The notes under the pieces were generated by a model. It was given only the letters and a program-made list of their open reading frames with translations, searched no databases and had not been told where the DNA came from. A DNA stretch of 64,000 nucleotides, taken from contig LLCB01000321.1 in NCBI GenBank assembly GCA_001414345.1, positions 1-64,000 on the forward strand. Reading direction: 5' to 3'. The translations under genes were made by a program, and so were the position numbers. Source of the DNA: Hymenoscyphus infarciens (lineage: Eukaryota; Ascomycota; Leotiomycetes; Helotiales; Helotiaceae). Below are positions 34,005 to 46,084 of this stretch, one piece after another. The first letter of the stretch is position 1; the number at the start of each line of letters is the position of its first letter.

Positions 34005-36691
34005 GTATAAGTACAAGCAAGAAAACGAGCGATGAGGGGAGATTGGAATTTTGTGGATAGGAAAAGCAACCTGAATATATGTATTTGGGGGGAAAGTGGT
34101 AATTTGGGGGATGAATTCGAGTGTGCATAGCGTTAGGGTGATAAGGTTGGGAACCAGACCAGTTCCTTGCGCCGTTATAGGTTTCTTACTTTCTTCTGTT
34201 GTTTTTCTTTTTCATAGGAATGGGAATGGTATTCTAGGGTTGGGTGGTAATTGATTATTCTTATATGGTTCTTGGCTGATGATGACTTTTTCTTCTTCTC
34301 CCCGTGAAGTGCTCGAGGACCAAGTTATTTGTTTAGAATGTGAGAAGAGTTGAGGGGGGATGTTTTACAAGGGGGAAGACCGAGAGGAATCTCGATGAGA
34401 AGATTGATATGCAGGCTTACACTGTAGAGGATGGACTCACGACTTGACGGGAAAAGCCATTCGTTCTCTTTGTTGCTCGCGTCGAGGTTGACATGGGAGT
34501 TGAGAGGGAAGGAGCGACCTCGACCCAAAAGCTTTCTATGAAGGGGTACAAGTGTAGGAGAAGGAAGGCAATGAAATTGTTATGACTCGCATGGGTGCGT
34601 GCATGGAGATGAAGAGGAAGGAGCGACCTTGACTTAAATCGTCTTGATGAGTTCAATGAAGGTGCGAAATTCGCGGCCTGTTGTCGGCCTGTGTCCCCTC
34701 GGCTCGGTCGCTCCTTCCCTCTCGCTCTCCAACTAAGTCGCAACCTTGGCTTGGACTACCGAGACGCCACCATCTTCCGTTGAAGTTCTGGTTTATTTTA
34801 TTCACCAATTGTGGTGTTGATCAATTATGTTACTACGTCGTAGTGTTAAAGTAGTGAGTCTAGTAAATTCAACTATTATCTTATATTGGTCTCTATATCT
34901 GGATTACTTAATTTATCTAAAGAAAGTTCAGAACTGCTTGAATGTATAGAGTATAGATATTCATTTGAGTGGTATTTGTTTATACAATTTTCTTCTAGAA
35001 TGTTTAGAATATTTGAGTTAGCTGGAGAGATTTACTTACGAGTTACTTGTAGAGTATGTCTAAGCGAATTGGTTAATATTGTACTTAGTGAATAAAATAT
35101 ACCGGGGCTGCTTACGAGTATGTTTTGATATGTGCGAGGTAGGCTTTCTTCTATCGAGGGTATAAAGCAGAGTCTAGAAGATGAAGGATGGGTTCTGTGT
35201 TAGAGGTGGGTAATTTTTGGTTGGCGCTTGAATAGGTGTCTTAAGGTCCAGAGAGTGGTTATGCTTTGATGCTCCATAGTTTAGCACTTCAACTCAGTCA
35301 AATCTACTCTTACTTATCTAACAAACGAGCTAGGAAACGTAGATTAGTCTTTTATTCATAAAAAGAAAGAAGCGACATAAAGAGAAGGCAGAGATAGAAG
35401 TAGGCATTGAAATTTACTTGTTCAGAAAGGAACAGATAAGGTCCAATGCCTACCCTATAGAACTTCTTCAACGCCCACCTGGGAACACTCTAGCAAGTCG
35501 CTCGACTTTAAATCTCTTAAAGTATTCTAACGAGGCTAAAGAATACATGACTTATTTGCTGATATAGAAATATAGTAGAGCTAAAGCGATCGGAAGTTAT
35601 AGGAATTCAAGATCTAATGAAAAAGTAGAAGTCTAGCGACCTAGTTTCTTTGGCAATTATTATTAAAGAAATATTCCTATAACTTTCAATTAGGTTTTAA
35701 GTTGAAGGGTTCTTTTCGTCTATAATAAGAGAGAATAGAGATAGAGTAAGAAGAGTGGTTATAGTAGTAGTTGTAATAGAAGCTTAGAGGCTGTATTTCT
35801 GCTTATATTATCTCTTAAGAATTTCTAAAAATACTCCAAGTATTTTTCTTTTTTCGCAAAATAAGTGCTATACCCGAAAAAAGTGTATCAAATAATAAAC
35901 AATATAATTTAACAAATACTAGACTAATTACTTTACTTTACTTTACTAACGACTAAAAAATAGCTAAATCTACTCACAGTTCTAAGTATTATCTTATAAC
36001 TTCCTTTCTCTAATTTTCCCAAATAATATTTTTAAAAAGACGAATATCAAATTAGACTCTGAAAGATAGTACTTGAAAATTCAAGTAAATCTAATGTTTT
36101 ACTTTAAGTACCTCATTTTTCTCGAATGACTTTATCAAACAAACAAAAATACAATGAAAAATAATTTTTTAGGGGACCTACAAATAGCCGTCGCATAGAA
36201 CTTACAATTCGTAGGTTGCCTACCAATTGCCTAGGAATGATCCTGAAAGCCTTGCTATTGGTAGGTAACCAACCAATAGCAAGAGTGCCTATCTTCCAAA
36301 GGATTTTATGGCTTCTATATACACTGCATTCAGAGGAACAAGAGGATAAAACGTCAGAAAACCTAAGAGCGTTTTCATGGTGCCCAAGATCACATGGTCT
36401 CCGAAGCAGTCTTTACAAAGGTCAACCAACCTATCTCCAAGATATTTCAGGGAAAATGAGTATTTCATATACATTTGCACCATAACATCTATTAATCAAT
36501 CAACCGTAGTAATCACCCCATCGCCCATCGCCCATCGCCCCCCGGCCTCCTCCCCCCTCAAAACCAACATGTCGGCCAATCATCCAACCAAAACAAGCAA
36601 AAAGCCAAGCTCCCAAAATCGAAAGCCACAATGACCAGCAAATATGTACCAACACCAAAAAACTCATAATACATACACCCCTTCCCCTCTC
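34005..36691. other. intergenic; A/T-rich in its right half
   Basis: This separates the convergent OSH1-like and EME1-like genes. GGAAGGAGCGACCT-like text is repeated near 34508 and 34618. From about 34850 to 36170 the DNA becomes A/T-rich, probably an old degraded repeat. An imperfect inverted repeat (GGTTGCCTACCAATTGC and GCTATTGGTAGGTAACC) lies at 36214-36270. No gene is supported. Confidence 0.4.
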
Positions 36692-38798
36692 TTAAATATC
36701 AAAAGCCGTAGGATCCTCCCCAGTAAAAATAGCATGCAACCGTTTACTAATAGCCTTCCCAACTTTACTATTCGTATACCCCCCATCCCTATTGGTGGCT
36801 TTATACAAATCCTTCACCGCCTCAGGACCCTTTTCATTGAAAGCTTCAACGAGAGCTTGAACAGTTTTGTATTCCGAGACGATGGCCTGGGAGATACCGG
36901 GAGTGATGCGAACCATTTGTTGGAGCATTTTGTTAAAGGTATCGGGTGTGTCGTCACCGGATTTGATTTGGCCGGATTCCATGCAGAAGGCTGCGTTGTG
37001 AGATTCTTGTTGGCGTCTGTGGATGTGTTAGTGAGGTGACAGGAGAGGGGGATGAATGGGAAGAGCTCGGAGGTGTTTTTGTTTCGAGGAGGCATTGAAA
37101 GATGGAGAATACGTACTTGTAGGGAATTGTAGATATATATTGTGTAAATATCGATACCCATTCCGCACTCTGGACTCCCACATCTGTATGGTGGATCAAC
37201 ATCCCATGCACAACTTGTAATCTAAGTAACGCATCTTCAATCATATCCTCGTCCACATATTCAGCTTCCTTCTTCTTCTTTCTTGCTCTTCCGTTGGTTG
37301 TTGGTTCTTCTGGAATTTCGGCGTGACTTCTGACTGCCGCATCAAATTTTTTTTTCCTCGTGTTCTTATTCTTCCTCATCCAAGGAGTGATTCCTTCAAT
37401 CAGGTAAATGATCTGATAAGTAGGATACTGCGCTTTGAGTTTTAGAGCATGAGCATCTAAATCAGTGCCCTCATCTCCTAGGGAGAGTTCAACAAAATGA
37501 GCAGCCTTCATCAAGTACAGAATATGTTCTTCCTGTTGGATCTTCCTTGGAATACTTTCCCAATACCCTAGCTCATCATTGTATTGCGATTCCACCTTCC
37601 TCTTCCACTTGACAAGTGGTTCGATATTTGCGAATTCTTTCACATCAACATTGATTCCTTGAGCAAACTTATTGATCTGGGCGGTAAGTGTTGGGTCAAT
37701 GGAAGCTGATAACTCGATTATCATTTCTGGTGTGGTGACCTTTTTGTCCGTTTTGACAGTGTTGACCTTTGCCAATTCAACAGCAAGTGCCTTATCTCGA
37801 GCTTGTTGTTCCTTTGCCAATCGCTTCTCCCCCTTCTCAGCCTCTTTAGCAGCATCCCTCTTTTCTTTAGCTTCCGCCTTTTCTCTAGCTTTTGCTTCCT
37901 TCTCCTGGGCCTTCTCTTCAGCAGTCAAATTATTGCTCGATTTGCTCTTGCTAATCGTGGCCTTGGCTTTCGGTTTGGGTACCGGCTTTCCCGTCTTTTC
38001 TGCCTCCCTTGCCTCCTTGTATTTCCGCAAAGCCGATTTAGCTTCTTTCTGCGATCGAGGGGCCGTCGAAGCTAACTCTGCAATATCGGGTAGTTCATCA
38101 TCAGAGTAAAGATCTCCAAACTCGTCCTCATCCTCCACCGTCTCCAATCGTGCCCGAGTTTCCTTATTTCGTTTTGGTTCAAATGGGTCCGGCGAACTCG
38201 TGAACATGAGCGGATCCGATTCCAAAACGGGACCAGCGGTCTTAGATCTTTTCATCGGCTGAGCAGGTCTCTTTTGTGGCGGCTTCGACTTTGAGGATTC
38301 GATATTCGAGACGGATCGTGTGAAATCGCGAGCTCGAGGTGGTTTGGGCAGGTAGGGTTCGGGGGAAGAGGATAATCGACGTCTCTTTGCTGAAGGCTCA
38401 TTGTTCGCAAATGATTTGTCTAGGTTGATTGTGCTATCGAAATCGTCGGAGAGGAAATAGAAGTCATCTTTTGATTTTATGCTTTGCTTGAGCTTAGCCT
38501 TCGCGGGACGACTGATCTCAATATCGTCCGAGAGAAGGAAATCGTCTTTCTCTTTTGTATTCTTCTTTGGTTGGGGATTTGGCCTCGAAAAGGGTAAGGT
38601 GGAGGGAATGGTCTCATTCGGTGGGGATGGTGGGAACGGGTCTTCGTCGTCGGAGAGTGTGAGGTAGCCATCGTCTTTGCGAGGTGGGGCTTTGGATGAT
38701 GAAGCCCGAACTGTAACAATGGGCTTTGCGACTTTGGTTCGTTCCTTTGGAATTGGGGGAGGACTACTCGAAACCAGATCAATCGTGATTGCGGGCAT
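36692..38798 (-). CDS. EME1: crossover junction endonuclease non-catalytic subunit EME1/MMS4
   Basis: Two exons (38798-37117 and 37016-36692, intron 100 nt, GTACGT..CACAG) give 668 residues. EME1/MMS4 pairs with MUS81 to cut branched recombination and replication intermediates in the nucleus. The N-terminal half is disordered, with repeated LSDD/DDEDPF acidic motifs, SSPEP and KRRR basic patches, and a long Lys/Glu/Ala-rich coiled stretch (about 255-330). The ERCC4-like core follows (PEMIIELSASID..YLIEGITPWMRKNKN; RLQVVHGMLIHHTDVGVQSAEWV). The C-terminus has the tandem helix-hairpin-helix region with MVRITPGISQAIVSEY, GPEAVKDLY and KVGKAISKRLHAIF. The nuclease-type ERKxxxD catalytic signature is not present, as expected for the regulatory partner. 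Joining by the intron restores the sequence IPYKRQQESHNAAF, typical of this region. No MUS81 gene is in the window. Confidence 0.92.
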
Positions 38799-41039
38799 CG
38801 TTGCGATTGTGAGTGGCGAGGTTTGTTTGTTTGCGACGCGCTAGATTGAGGCGCATTCGATGAGAGGAAAGTGGATGAAACTGTGCCAATATATGCCAAT
38901 CCGAAGGCGCATTGGTGAGGGCAAATGCAATGGTGCAATTGTATTCAATGAGGGGAACTTCGAGGTTGTTTCCGAGCGAACGCGACTGCCCAACGCCAAG
39001 CACGCCGGCGGCACACCTGGTCACGAGGTCACGATCCAGTTCAACACCAGGAAATCTACAGAGAGATCCAGCAAAAGGAGCAATTTCTAAAATAACTCTC
39101 CATGAACCCTTTCTATCCATCAATCAATCCAGCTTCATAGGGCTATCTAAACTTCAGCGCAACCAATTTCACTTTTCCCGAACTTCAGCCGCAAAATTGA
39201 GCGTGTCTGTGGCTTTCTTCTTCTAATCAGACTTCCAACCGTCAACTTATTTTTGCGAATATCAACTCTTTATATGGCACCCTACCTTTCAGGCAACTTG
39301 GAGAAGAAAAACACCACCTAGGACTATCTCCCTATCAGTTTCCTTCAACATCCGGGCTACCCCGAAATCCCGCTCCTCCTGAAATTGCATTTTCTTCCAC
39401 CTCGGCCCAATACGCTTCCTCCTCATTCTTGTCTGATCAAAGCGATTAGCACAAGTGGCCAGCTATCAGAGAAGGTTAAAATGGGCTTTACGAACCGCAT
39501 TGAACAATTTGACATCTCAAAACATCCTCGGGAGCATCTTTTGCTGGAGCCTTTGGACAAACATCCTCTTCGTCCGTAAAACGCTCGTGTATTGTACACC
39601 AGGTGAAATGCTTCCTACGAAAGCATTTCTCGCTGATCTCCTCAGAACACTCTGGGCTGGTTGTTTTGGTGTCAGTGCTCATAAATAGGAGGAGGCCCGC
39701 CTACCATGGTCGATCCTCTTCAAATCGATCATCAATTTGGTCCAAGGCTGTCTGCTGCTGCTCTCTTTCTTCTTCCATCATCTCTATCATTCTTGTTCCG
39801 GGAGAGGATACCATATTTTCTGCATGAGCTGGATGTCGATTCTTCACGAGCTTGGTCTTTAATCTGGTGTAGGATTTCAAACAGTGATACCGGTTCCCCT
39901 TGCTCTCTCCTGAAAGAAGACAATAAGACCATCGAGCATCTAATAACCCCTCATTTACACGTCATTGTATGAATAGCTATCGGCTAATTTCGATCCATTT
40001 GTGCCTATATATTTGGGACTTCCGATTGGAACAATCTTAGTTGGTGGTTGGTGATACAACATTATCAACGGTCATCAATTGATTGGTCGCATGGTTTCCT
40101 CCATTGCTACCTACACCTCTATTCCTCATGCACCAACATGATATGTGGTCTCTACGCAAGGAAGAAACGTGGGAAGAAATCGCCTGTGATAATGGTTCGG
40201 GTAAGGAGAAGGAGACTCCGACATGAGGAAAATCTTTAAACCTTGACGAAGACTGGTTCATTCGAATTGAGCTTCCCAAGCTGAAATATCATTTTCGAAC
40301 ATGTTACCATGCGGTCATTGAAATATTCAGACATCGTTCCACTTACAACCTCTTAAACGTGTTTTTCCAATGGCCTCTCTTGTTGGACTCCATAGTACGG
40401 TACTCACCACCTCCGGCTAAGAGTATGCTATCTTACATACAGGTAAGTCCAACAATACACTCAATACAATCTTATTGGTGCAGTGGTATATATAGAAATC
40501 TTTAGAATTCATAAGAGGGAACCATTTATAGTGACCTACTGAAGAGGCTAACGCTACTCTTAGGTAGCCCGCAAATAGAGCCGTTGCTATTCACGGGTGA
40601 CCCACGAATAGCGCTCAAATTCATTGCTATTTCTTTTGAGAAGAGAAGACTGTTATTTACTTCTTCGGACGAACAACAATACCAACCCTCTTAAACGCAG
40701 CCTTCCTCTCCCTCTTCCTCTATGTTTCCATCGACTTTGCTTTTTCAGACTTGATTGTGTTATGCTTCTTCGGAAATCCCGTGAGTCTGAGTTCAAACCC
40801 CGCTTATGAGTAGTGAAGGATAGTGTCACGTACAAAATCGGGGGTGTAAAAGCCTCTAAAGAGCTTGATTTTGCGAGGGGGACGGGCTATGGCCTCTTAT
40901 ACCTGACAGCGTAGCCGAGGGGTCCACTTTTACGTGACTGATAGCAAGTGTGTTGTGACTATTACTGTTATGATTATTGTTGCCTTTTCCTTGTTCATAT
41001 CTATATCCCCAAGTGCCACTTCCTTCAAGCTCCTCCATG
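38799..41039. other. intergenic with scattered coding-like text
   Basis: No intact gene is supported between EME1 and the FAD monooxygenase. On the minus strand, 39704-39915 reads RLKTKLVKNRHPAHAEN and MIEMMEEREQQQTALDQIDD up to a stop, and 39488-39682 reads FTWCTIHERFTDEEDVCPKA. These may be remains of a gene. A near-perfect hairpin (GCTATTC..GAATAGC with a GGGTGACCC centre) lies at 40586-40612. Confidence 0.35.
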
Positions 41040-42480
41040 TCAAATTCCCAGGCTATCAGAAGACACCCTCGACCCATAAGATTCCTTCAACCCATCATAA
41101 GCATACATCCATTTCTGCCCACTCCCTGGCCCTTTCAGTTTAAAAAAGAGCCGTAAAACCATTTCTTTTACTACACGTTCAAATCGACTTGAACTTGGCT
41201 TTCTCAAAGCACTACTTCGATTCGTAAAATCGGTCACTTTCTGCACACGCTTGATACGATGAGCTTCCCATGACCTCAGCACATACTCTGTATTTGGGTC
41301 GTCGCGGAATATGAACGTAAATGCGTAGGCTAGTGTTTCTGCGTCTTCGAATGCCATCGCTGCACCTTGACCTCCCTTGGATAGTCAGCTGAAGTTACAT
41401 AGTTTGGGTGCAGGAACATACTGTTGGAGGGATAGCATGTGCTGCATCTCCGATTATGATAACCCGCTTTTTGGGCGACAGCCAGGTAGATAGTTTCGGG
41501 ACCGCAAATTGTCTATAAACAGCAGTTAGCCAAGTAAAACTTATGAATTCTGTTCAACTCACGGCCAACAACTCAAATCCTCCTCCCTAGTCTTCTCACA
41601 AAGCTCCCCCACCAACCTAGGCCACCCCTGACCCCCCTCAAATCTCCCCCTAAGCATCCTCTTCTGTTCCCCCTTATCTGCCCCAAAAGCCTCCCACTCC
41701 ACCCTACTCCTCTTCCTCAAAACAAACGTACTAAAGAATCCCAACTCGGTCCCCTCAAAATTCGCCGGCATAATAGCAAACGGTCCCGCAGCACCAAAAA
41801 GCATGCAAGGAAGATCCAATCCATAATCATCAACGGTATAGTTTAAATCCTCCGCCATTACCGTGCCACCGATTCCTAGCATGCCGCTGAATACCGGGAA
41901 GGAGGAGGGTGCGATGAAGGGTCGGATTTGGGAGTGGATTCCATCTGCTCCTATGAGGTACTCTGTGTCGAGTTCTTGTCCGTCTTCGAATTGAGCTTTT
42001 ACTTTTTTATCGTCTTCTGATAGGATGCCGATGCATCTCTTTTCATACACAATCTCGATTCCCACCTCTCGCACTGCCTCAAGAAGAGCATCTCTCACCA
42101 CCTTACGCGAAACTCTTAAAGCAGGGTATCCATATATCTCCTCACTTCCATTCAAAAAATCTCCCAATTTCTTCCCAGCGCCATTACAAAAAGCGACTTT
42201 CTCGTAATTGTGACCGCGAGAAAGTATATGTTTGTAAATGCCGCAGTGATCCAGGACTCGGAGGGCGTTGGGGGCGAGAGCTATATTTCTGCCGCGACTG
42301 TAGGATTCTGGTCTAGCTTCGTAGATTCTCGAGCCTATGTTTTCTTTTTCGAGAAGGAGGGCGAGGACGAGTCCCTGATCTCCGAAGTAAGGTTTGGTTT
42401 TGGTTTAGGTGGTGGAGGAAAGGGGGACTTACAGCGAAACCTCCACCTATTATTGCTACTCGGGGCTCAGACTCTTGCAT
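41040..42480 (-). CDS. FAD-dependent monooxygenase (salicylate hydroxylase-like)
   Basis: Four exons (42480-42433, 42374-41563, 41512-41422, 41375-41040) give 428 residues. Flavoprotein monooxygenases of this group (PF01494 type) hydroxylate aromatic or polyketide-like substrates using NAD(P)H and O2. The three fold signatures are present: the FAD dinucleotide loop VAIIGGGFAGLVLALLLE, completed only when the first intron is removed; the DG motif YLIGADGIHSQIRP; and the GD motif IIIGDAAHAIPPTGGQGAAMAFED, completed by joining exons 3 and 4. RVSRKVVRDALL is the usual third FAD-contact segment. All four exons fit in phase with GTAAGT, GTGAGT and GTATGT donors. There is no membrane anchor and no neighbouring biosynthetic enzyme, so no cluster can be inferred and the substrate is unknown. 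A slightly longer C-terminal basic region follows the GD motif. Confidence 0.9.
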
Positions 42481-44941
42481 TTTGTAGTGCGCTTCATCGC
42501 CAAAGTCAAGTCACTGTTGTTGACTTGGTGTTGCGGATTTTAAACATTCCACAGAGTGCCTGGACGATGTCTTGATGGCTGAGGAATGTGGTATTTTTCC
42601 GACCTCCTGTCTTAGGCGACTGGATCAATTCATGATGCCCTCAATTATAGAAAAAACCGAACACTTACAAGAAGATCATGTTGATGAAAACAATGGCATC
42701 CCACCTGCAACTCCTGTATTGCTATCAGGTGCTCAAACTTTTGGCGTGGTACAAGAATCAAGCAACAGATTATGCACCTTACTAAGAGACGTTTGTAGAC
42801 TTTGCTTACCCAACGAAAACAAGGCACCCCCCCTGTTTAGAGTGTAGTAACTTTACAGTAGCTAATCTAAGCTAAAATCGTATAAGCAGCGTAGACTTTT
42901 AAAGATAATTAAAATAAGAATTCTTTTAAAAGTTTAGATTTTATTCTTTTTATAACTCTTCTCTTCTCTCTTTCTCCCTCGTTTCTTTCACTCTTATCCA
43001 GAAAAGCTAAACTCTTCTAAATCTCTTCTTAGATAGAGAAGTAAGTATAATAAAAAACCTATAAATATAAGCAGAAATAAGTATATAAGAGAGTAAAACC
43101 TCGCTAACATATCTAATTTTATTACTTATCTTAAGAAGAAAGTACTTTTACAGAAGTAGAAAAATAGTAAAGAAGAAGAAGAAGAAGAAAAAAAAGTAAT
43201 TAGATAATCGTATAATCTAAGACTATTCCTAGTAATCTATATATTACTAACTTTTTCTTAAATAAAGAATATATAGTAGCTAGTTCTAATTCTTATTAGC
43301 TTCTACTAAGCTTTAAGTAGTTATATAAGCTAGCTAATAGATTATTTATATTTTTTTCTTAGAGCTTACTTTTATTCTCTACCTACTCTAATAACTAGGT
43401 TCTAAACCCTTCTTTAAGTAGTCTCATAGACGCTCCCCGGGAGTAGCCTTCATACTCGGCTTGCTTTCGTAGAGTTAAGCGAAAAGAGGGGAAAAAGAAT
43501 ACTCAAAAAAAAGACCTGGTGATCATTCAAAGGATCGGAAATCCATATGAGTGAATAGCAGCCACCCAGAGAGGAACCATCACTAAAAGGTCACAAAAAT
43601 ATATCGAAGACGAACGCTAAGATACTGAAAGGGCAGGATACATCAGAGGACGAAACTGACAGACCGAACTGACAGACCAAATTAGCAGCTTAAATTAAGA
43701 AGACAAAATCCAAAACAGCCATTACAGCAACATACAACAAACCACCAGTCAACCTTCAAAGTAGAGAAGAAGCGACGCCCCACAATAGCAGTCATGAAAG
43801 AGTAGGTAGCATTCCTCAAACACAGCCATCGCTCACGGCAATATACAACAAACCACTAACTCTAATAACCAACCATTCAAGAAAGCACCAGCAATCGCTG
43901 CTCTGATCGCCTGAGAAAAAACAGTAAACGCTGAAACTAGCGATATCACTATCTAACAAGACTCACTAGCGCCCGTCTAAAAGTATTAATCGTTATTAAT
44001 GACCCATGCTATCGTACTCGACAGAATAGAATTTACCATTAAATTAGACCCGATTAATCAGCGCGAGATGTAACAAAACGCTGTTACTTTTTAAGACCAT
44101 TCAAGACCATTCAAGACCATTCAAGACTCACTACCCATCGCTTAATCATCAGCACCACCATCCATCCCTCCAACCAATCCCCAACGATCAAGATGTGCGA
44201 TATACAAACAAACCCCCGCTTAAAATCCAAGATCAACTAGCGCTATCCCAATGCTCTCAAAAATCACTAGATCATTAAACCACCCGATCGAACATTACGA
44301 TATACAGCAAAAATGAAAAAAAAAAAAAAACATTCCAAGTACCGATCCTCCAAAAATGACAAGATGGAAAACACAAGGGCCAATGGAACGATCACAACGA
44401 TCTACAAGCCAACCAATTTTTTTTCCAAGAATAGGGAATTTTCATAATTGGTAGCTCTAATAATCATCATTCTTGTTTTTGACTCGCTTGGGTATTCTAC
44501 TGCATCGACCATTTATTTCTACTCCATCGACTATTTCTACTCCATCGACCATTTCAACGCCCTAGAGACTATTACACCCCTCAGATAACGATAACCCCTC
44601 AAATCCCATCTGATAACGATAAAAACCCCAATCAAGAGACAACCCACTGAATATCAATTTGGAACGCTGACGGACCCAATTTTCCATGCCCTTATGTTCC
44701 CGTTTTTTTGGTATACGACAAGGAGAAGGAAGCACAACAACAACCACCACTTCCCTTCCTAGCATCTAAGAAAATCTTCAGTAGAAAAAGAAAAGGATTC
44801 CTCATGTAGAGGGAATGGGTACGAAAGAGAAGGAGAATCATGGAAAGATGAAGAAGAATACCGACATTCTAGCCCGGCTCCCAAAAAAGCAAAAAAGCCA
44901 TGAGCTTGAGCAATCTTCAATGTATAAACCCATTCATCCCC
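42481..44941. other. gene-poor region with RIP-like core and A/C-rich flank
   Basis: About 42850-43430 is very A/T-rich and TA-dense with no reading frame, like the other RIP islands. 43430-44940 is ordinary but non-coding; it is A/C-rich with a poly-A run near 44317, four AAGACCATTC units at 44092-44129 and ACTCCATCGAC repeats near 44520-44555. It also holds the 3' flank of the URA3 gene. Confidence 0.4.
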
Positions 44942-46084
44942 TTAAGCCGTCGTCGCAACTCCATCCCCACCGACCCTCTCCTCATAAGCCTCCCAAGCCT
45001 TTCTTCGATACCTCTCCGCCTCGTCCACCGGATCAGCCGAAAATATAATGCCCCGTCCTACAATCACAATATCATTGCCCATCAGACCAACAATCTTCTG
45101 CGGCGTATTATACTGCTGCCCCTTGCCATCCCCCGCAACAGCAGTACCCTCATCCTCCTCTTCCGGTGGCAGTTGACATCCAGGAGTCATATTGATAAAC
45201 TGGTCTTCTGGTTTCTCATTCAGCGACTCCTGAGCCACAAACCCCATGACATAATTCGGATGTTCCCTCGCCGCCTCCACACAAGCAGCCGTATACTCCT
45301 TATTCATGAAATTTCCCTTCGAAGACATTTGCGCCAGGATCAGAAGTCCTCGTTCTAAAGGCGCCTCCTCAATTCCCTCCAACAAATCATCCGCAAACTC
45401 CAGGTAACTCCTCGGCGAATTGACCGGCTCGAAATGCTGCGAAACCGTCGTGATGGAAACAATACTCGCCTTCCTCCCCGCCGCCGCCTGCGCCGCCCTC
45501 TCAATCTCCAAAGTCTGATACTCCGGAATGGGCGTCACAGTCCGATCCTCCCCATTATCAGAATCTAGACTCTCCGCCCTGGGCGTGCCCACCGAAATGT
45601 CAGTCTTAACCTCGTACCTCTTCCTCTCCCGCCACTTCACCGCCGCCTCCGCAAGCGCATCTACAGCCGCCTTTCCGGGAATCATATTCACATTCGTGAT
45701 ATGGCTCCATTCGATAATCTTGGCCGTTCCCTCGGTGTATTGCAAGTGTACCGTGTTGCCTATATCTCCAAACTTTCGGTCCTCGAATATGAGGAAGCCG
45801 TGTCTGCGAGCGAGACGGGCAAGACGGGCGCCGGTGCCGGTTGAGGGGTTGTAATCCCAGTTCGAGATGAGGTCGTAGTGTGTTTTTAGGACGACAATGG
45901 AGGGGCCCAGGGCGTTGGCGAGGGCTAGGAGTTGGTTTGTGGTTGAGACGTCGGCGGAGAGGCAGAGGTTGGATTTCTTGAGGTCCATGAGGCGGAGGAG
46001 GTAGGCGGTTAGGGGGTGGGGGTTGGTGGTTGCGCGGGTGGAAAAGGGGGTTGTTGTTATGGGATGGGGGGGTTTTGAAGACAT
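44942..46084 (-). CDS. URA3: orotidine 5'-phosphate decarboxylase
   Basis: A single exon of 380 codons. The enzyme decarboxylates OMP to UMP, the last step of de novo pyrimidine synthesis, in the cytosol. The catalytic array is visible: a Lys in VVLKTHYDL and the D-x-K-x-x-x-D set in [15 protein letters not shown] (about residues 97-111), then [11 protein letters not shown] and the phosphate-gripping C-terminal [15 protein letters not shown]. The start at 46084 ([11 protein letters not shown]) was chosen because the frame open up to 46330 upstream is Ser/Pro/His-rich low complexity, and fungal homologues begin shortly before the ST(R/Y)..HPLT segment. Between about residues 165 and 225 there is a Ser/Asp/Glu-rich insertion absent from yeast Ura3; long insertions are normal in filamentous ascomycete pyrG/pyr4 enzymes. 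Another acidic insertion precedes the last domain ([10 protein letters not shown]). Confidence 0.96.
   Translation of the reverse strand: MSSKPPHPITTTPFSTRATTNPHPLTAYLLRLMDLKKSNLCLSADVSTTNQLLALANALGPSIVVLKTHYDLISNWDYNPSTGTGARLARLARRHGFLIFEDRKFGDIGNTVHLQYTEGTAKIIEWSHITNVNMIPGKAAVDALAEAAVKWRERKRYEVKTDISVGTPRAESLDSDNGEDRTVTPIPEYQTLEIERAAQAAAGRKASIVSITTVSQHFEPVNSPRSYLEFADDLLEGIEEAPLERGLLILAQMSSKGNFMNKEYTAACVEAAREHPNYVMGFVAQESLNEKPEDQFINMTPGCQLPPEEEDEGTAVAGDGKGQQYNTPQKIVGLMGNDIVIVGRGIIFSADPVDEAERYRRKAWEAYEERVGGDGVATTA

Noticed and set aside
36692..38798. SLX4 as the identity of the Ser/Asp-rich gene
   Set aside because: The ERCC4-like core and tandem HhH end (MVRITPGIS..) fit EME1/MMS4. No SLX4 BTB, SAP or zinc-finger features are present.
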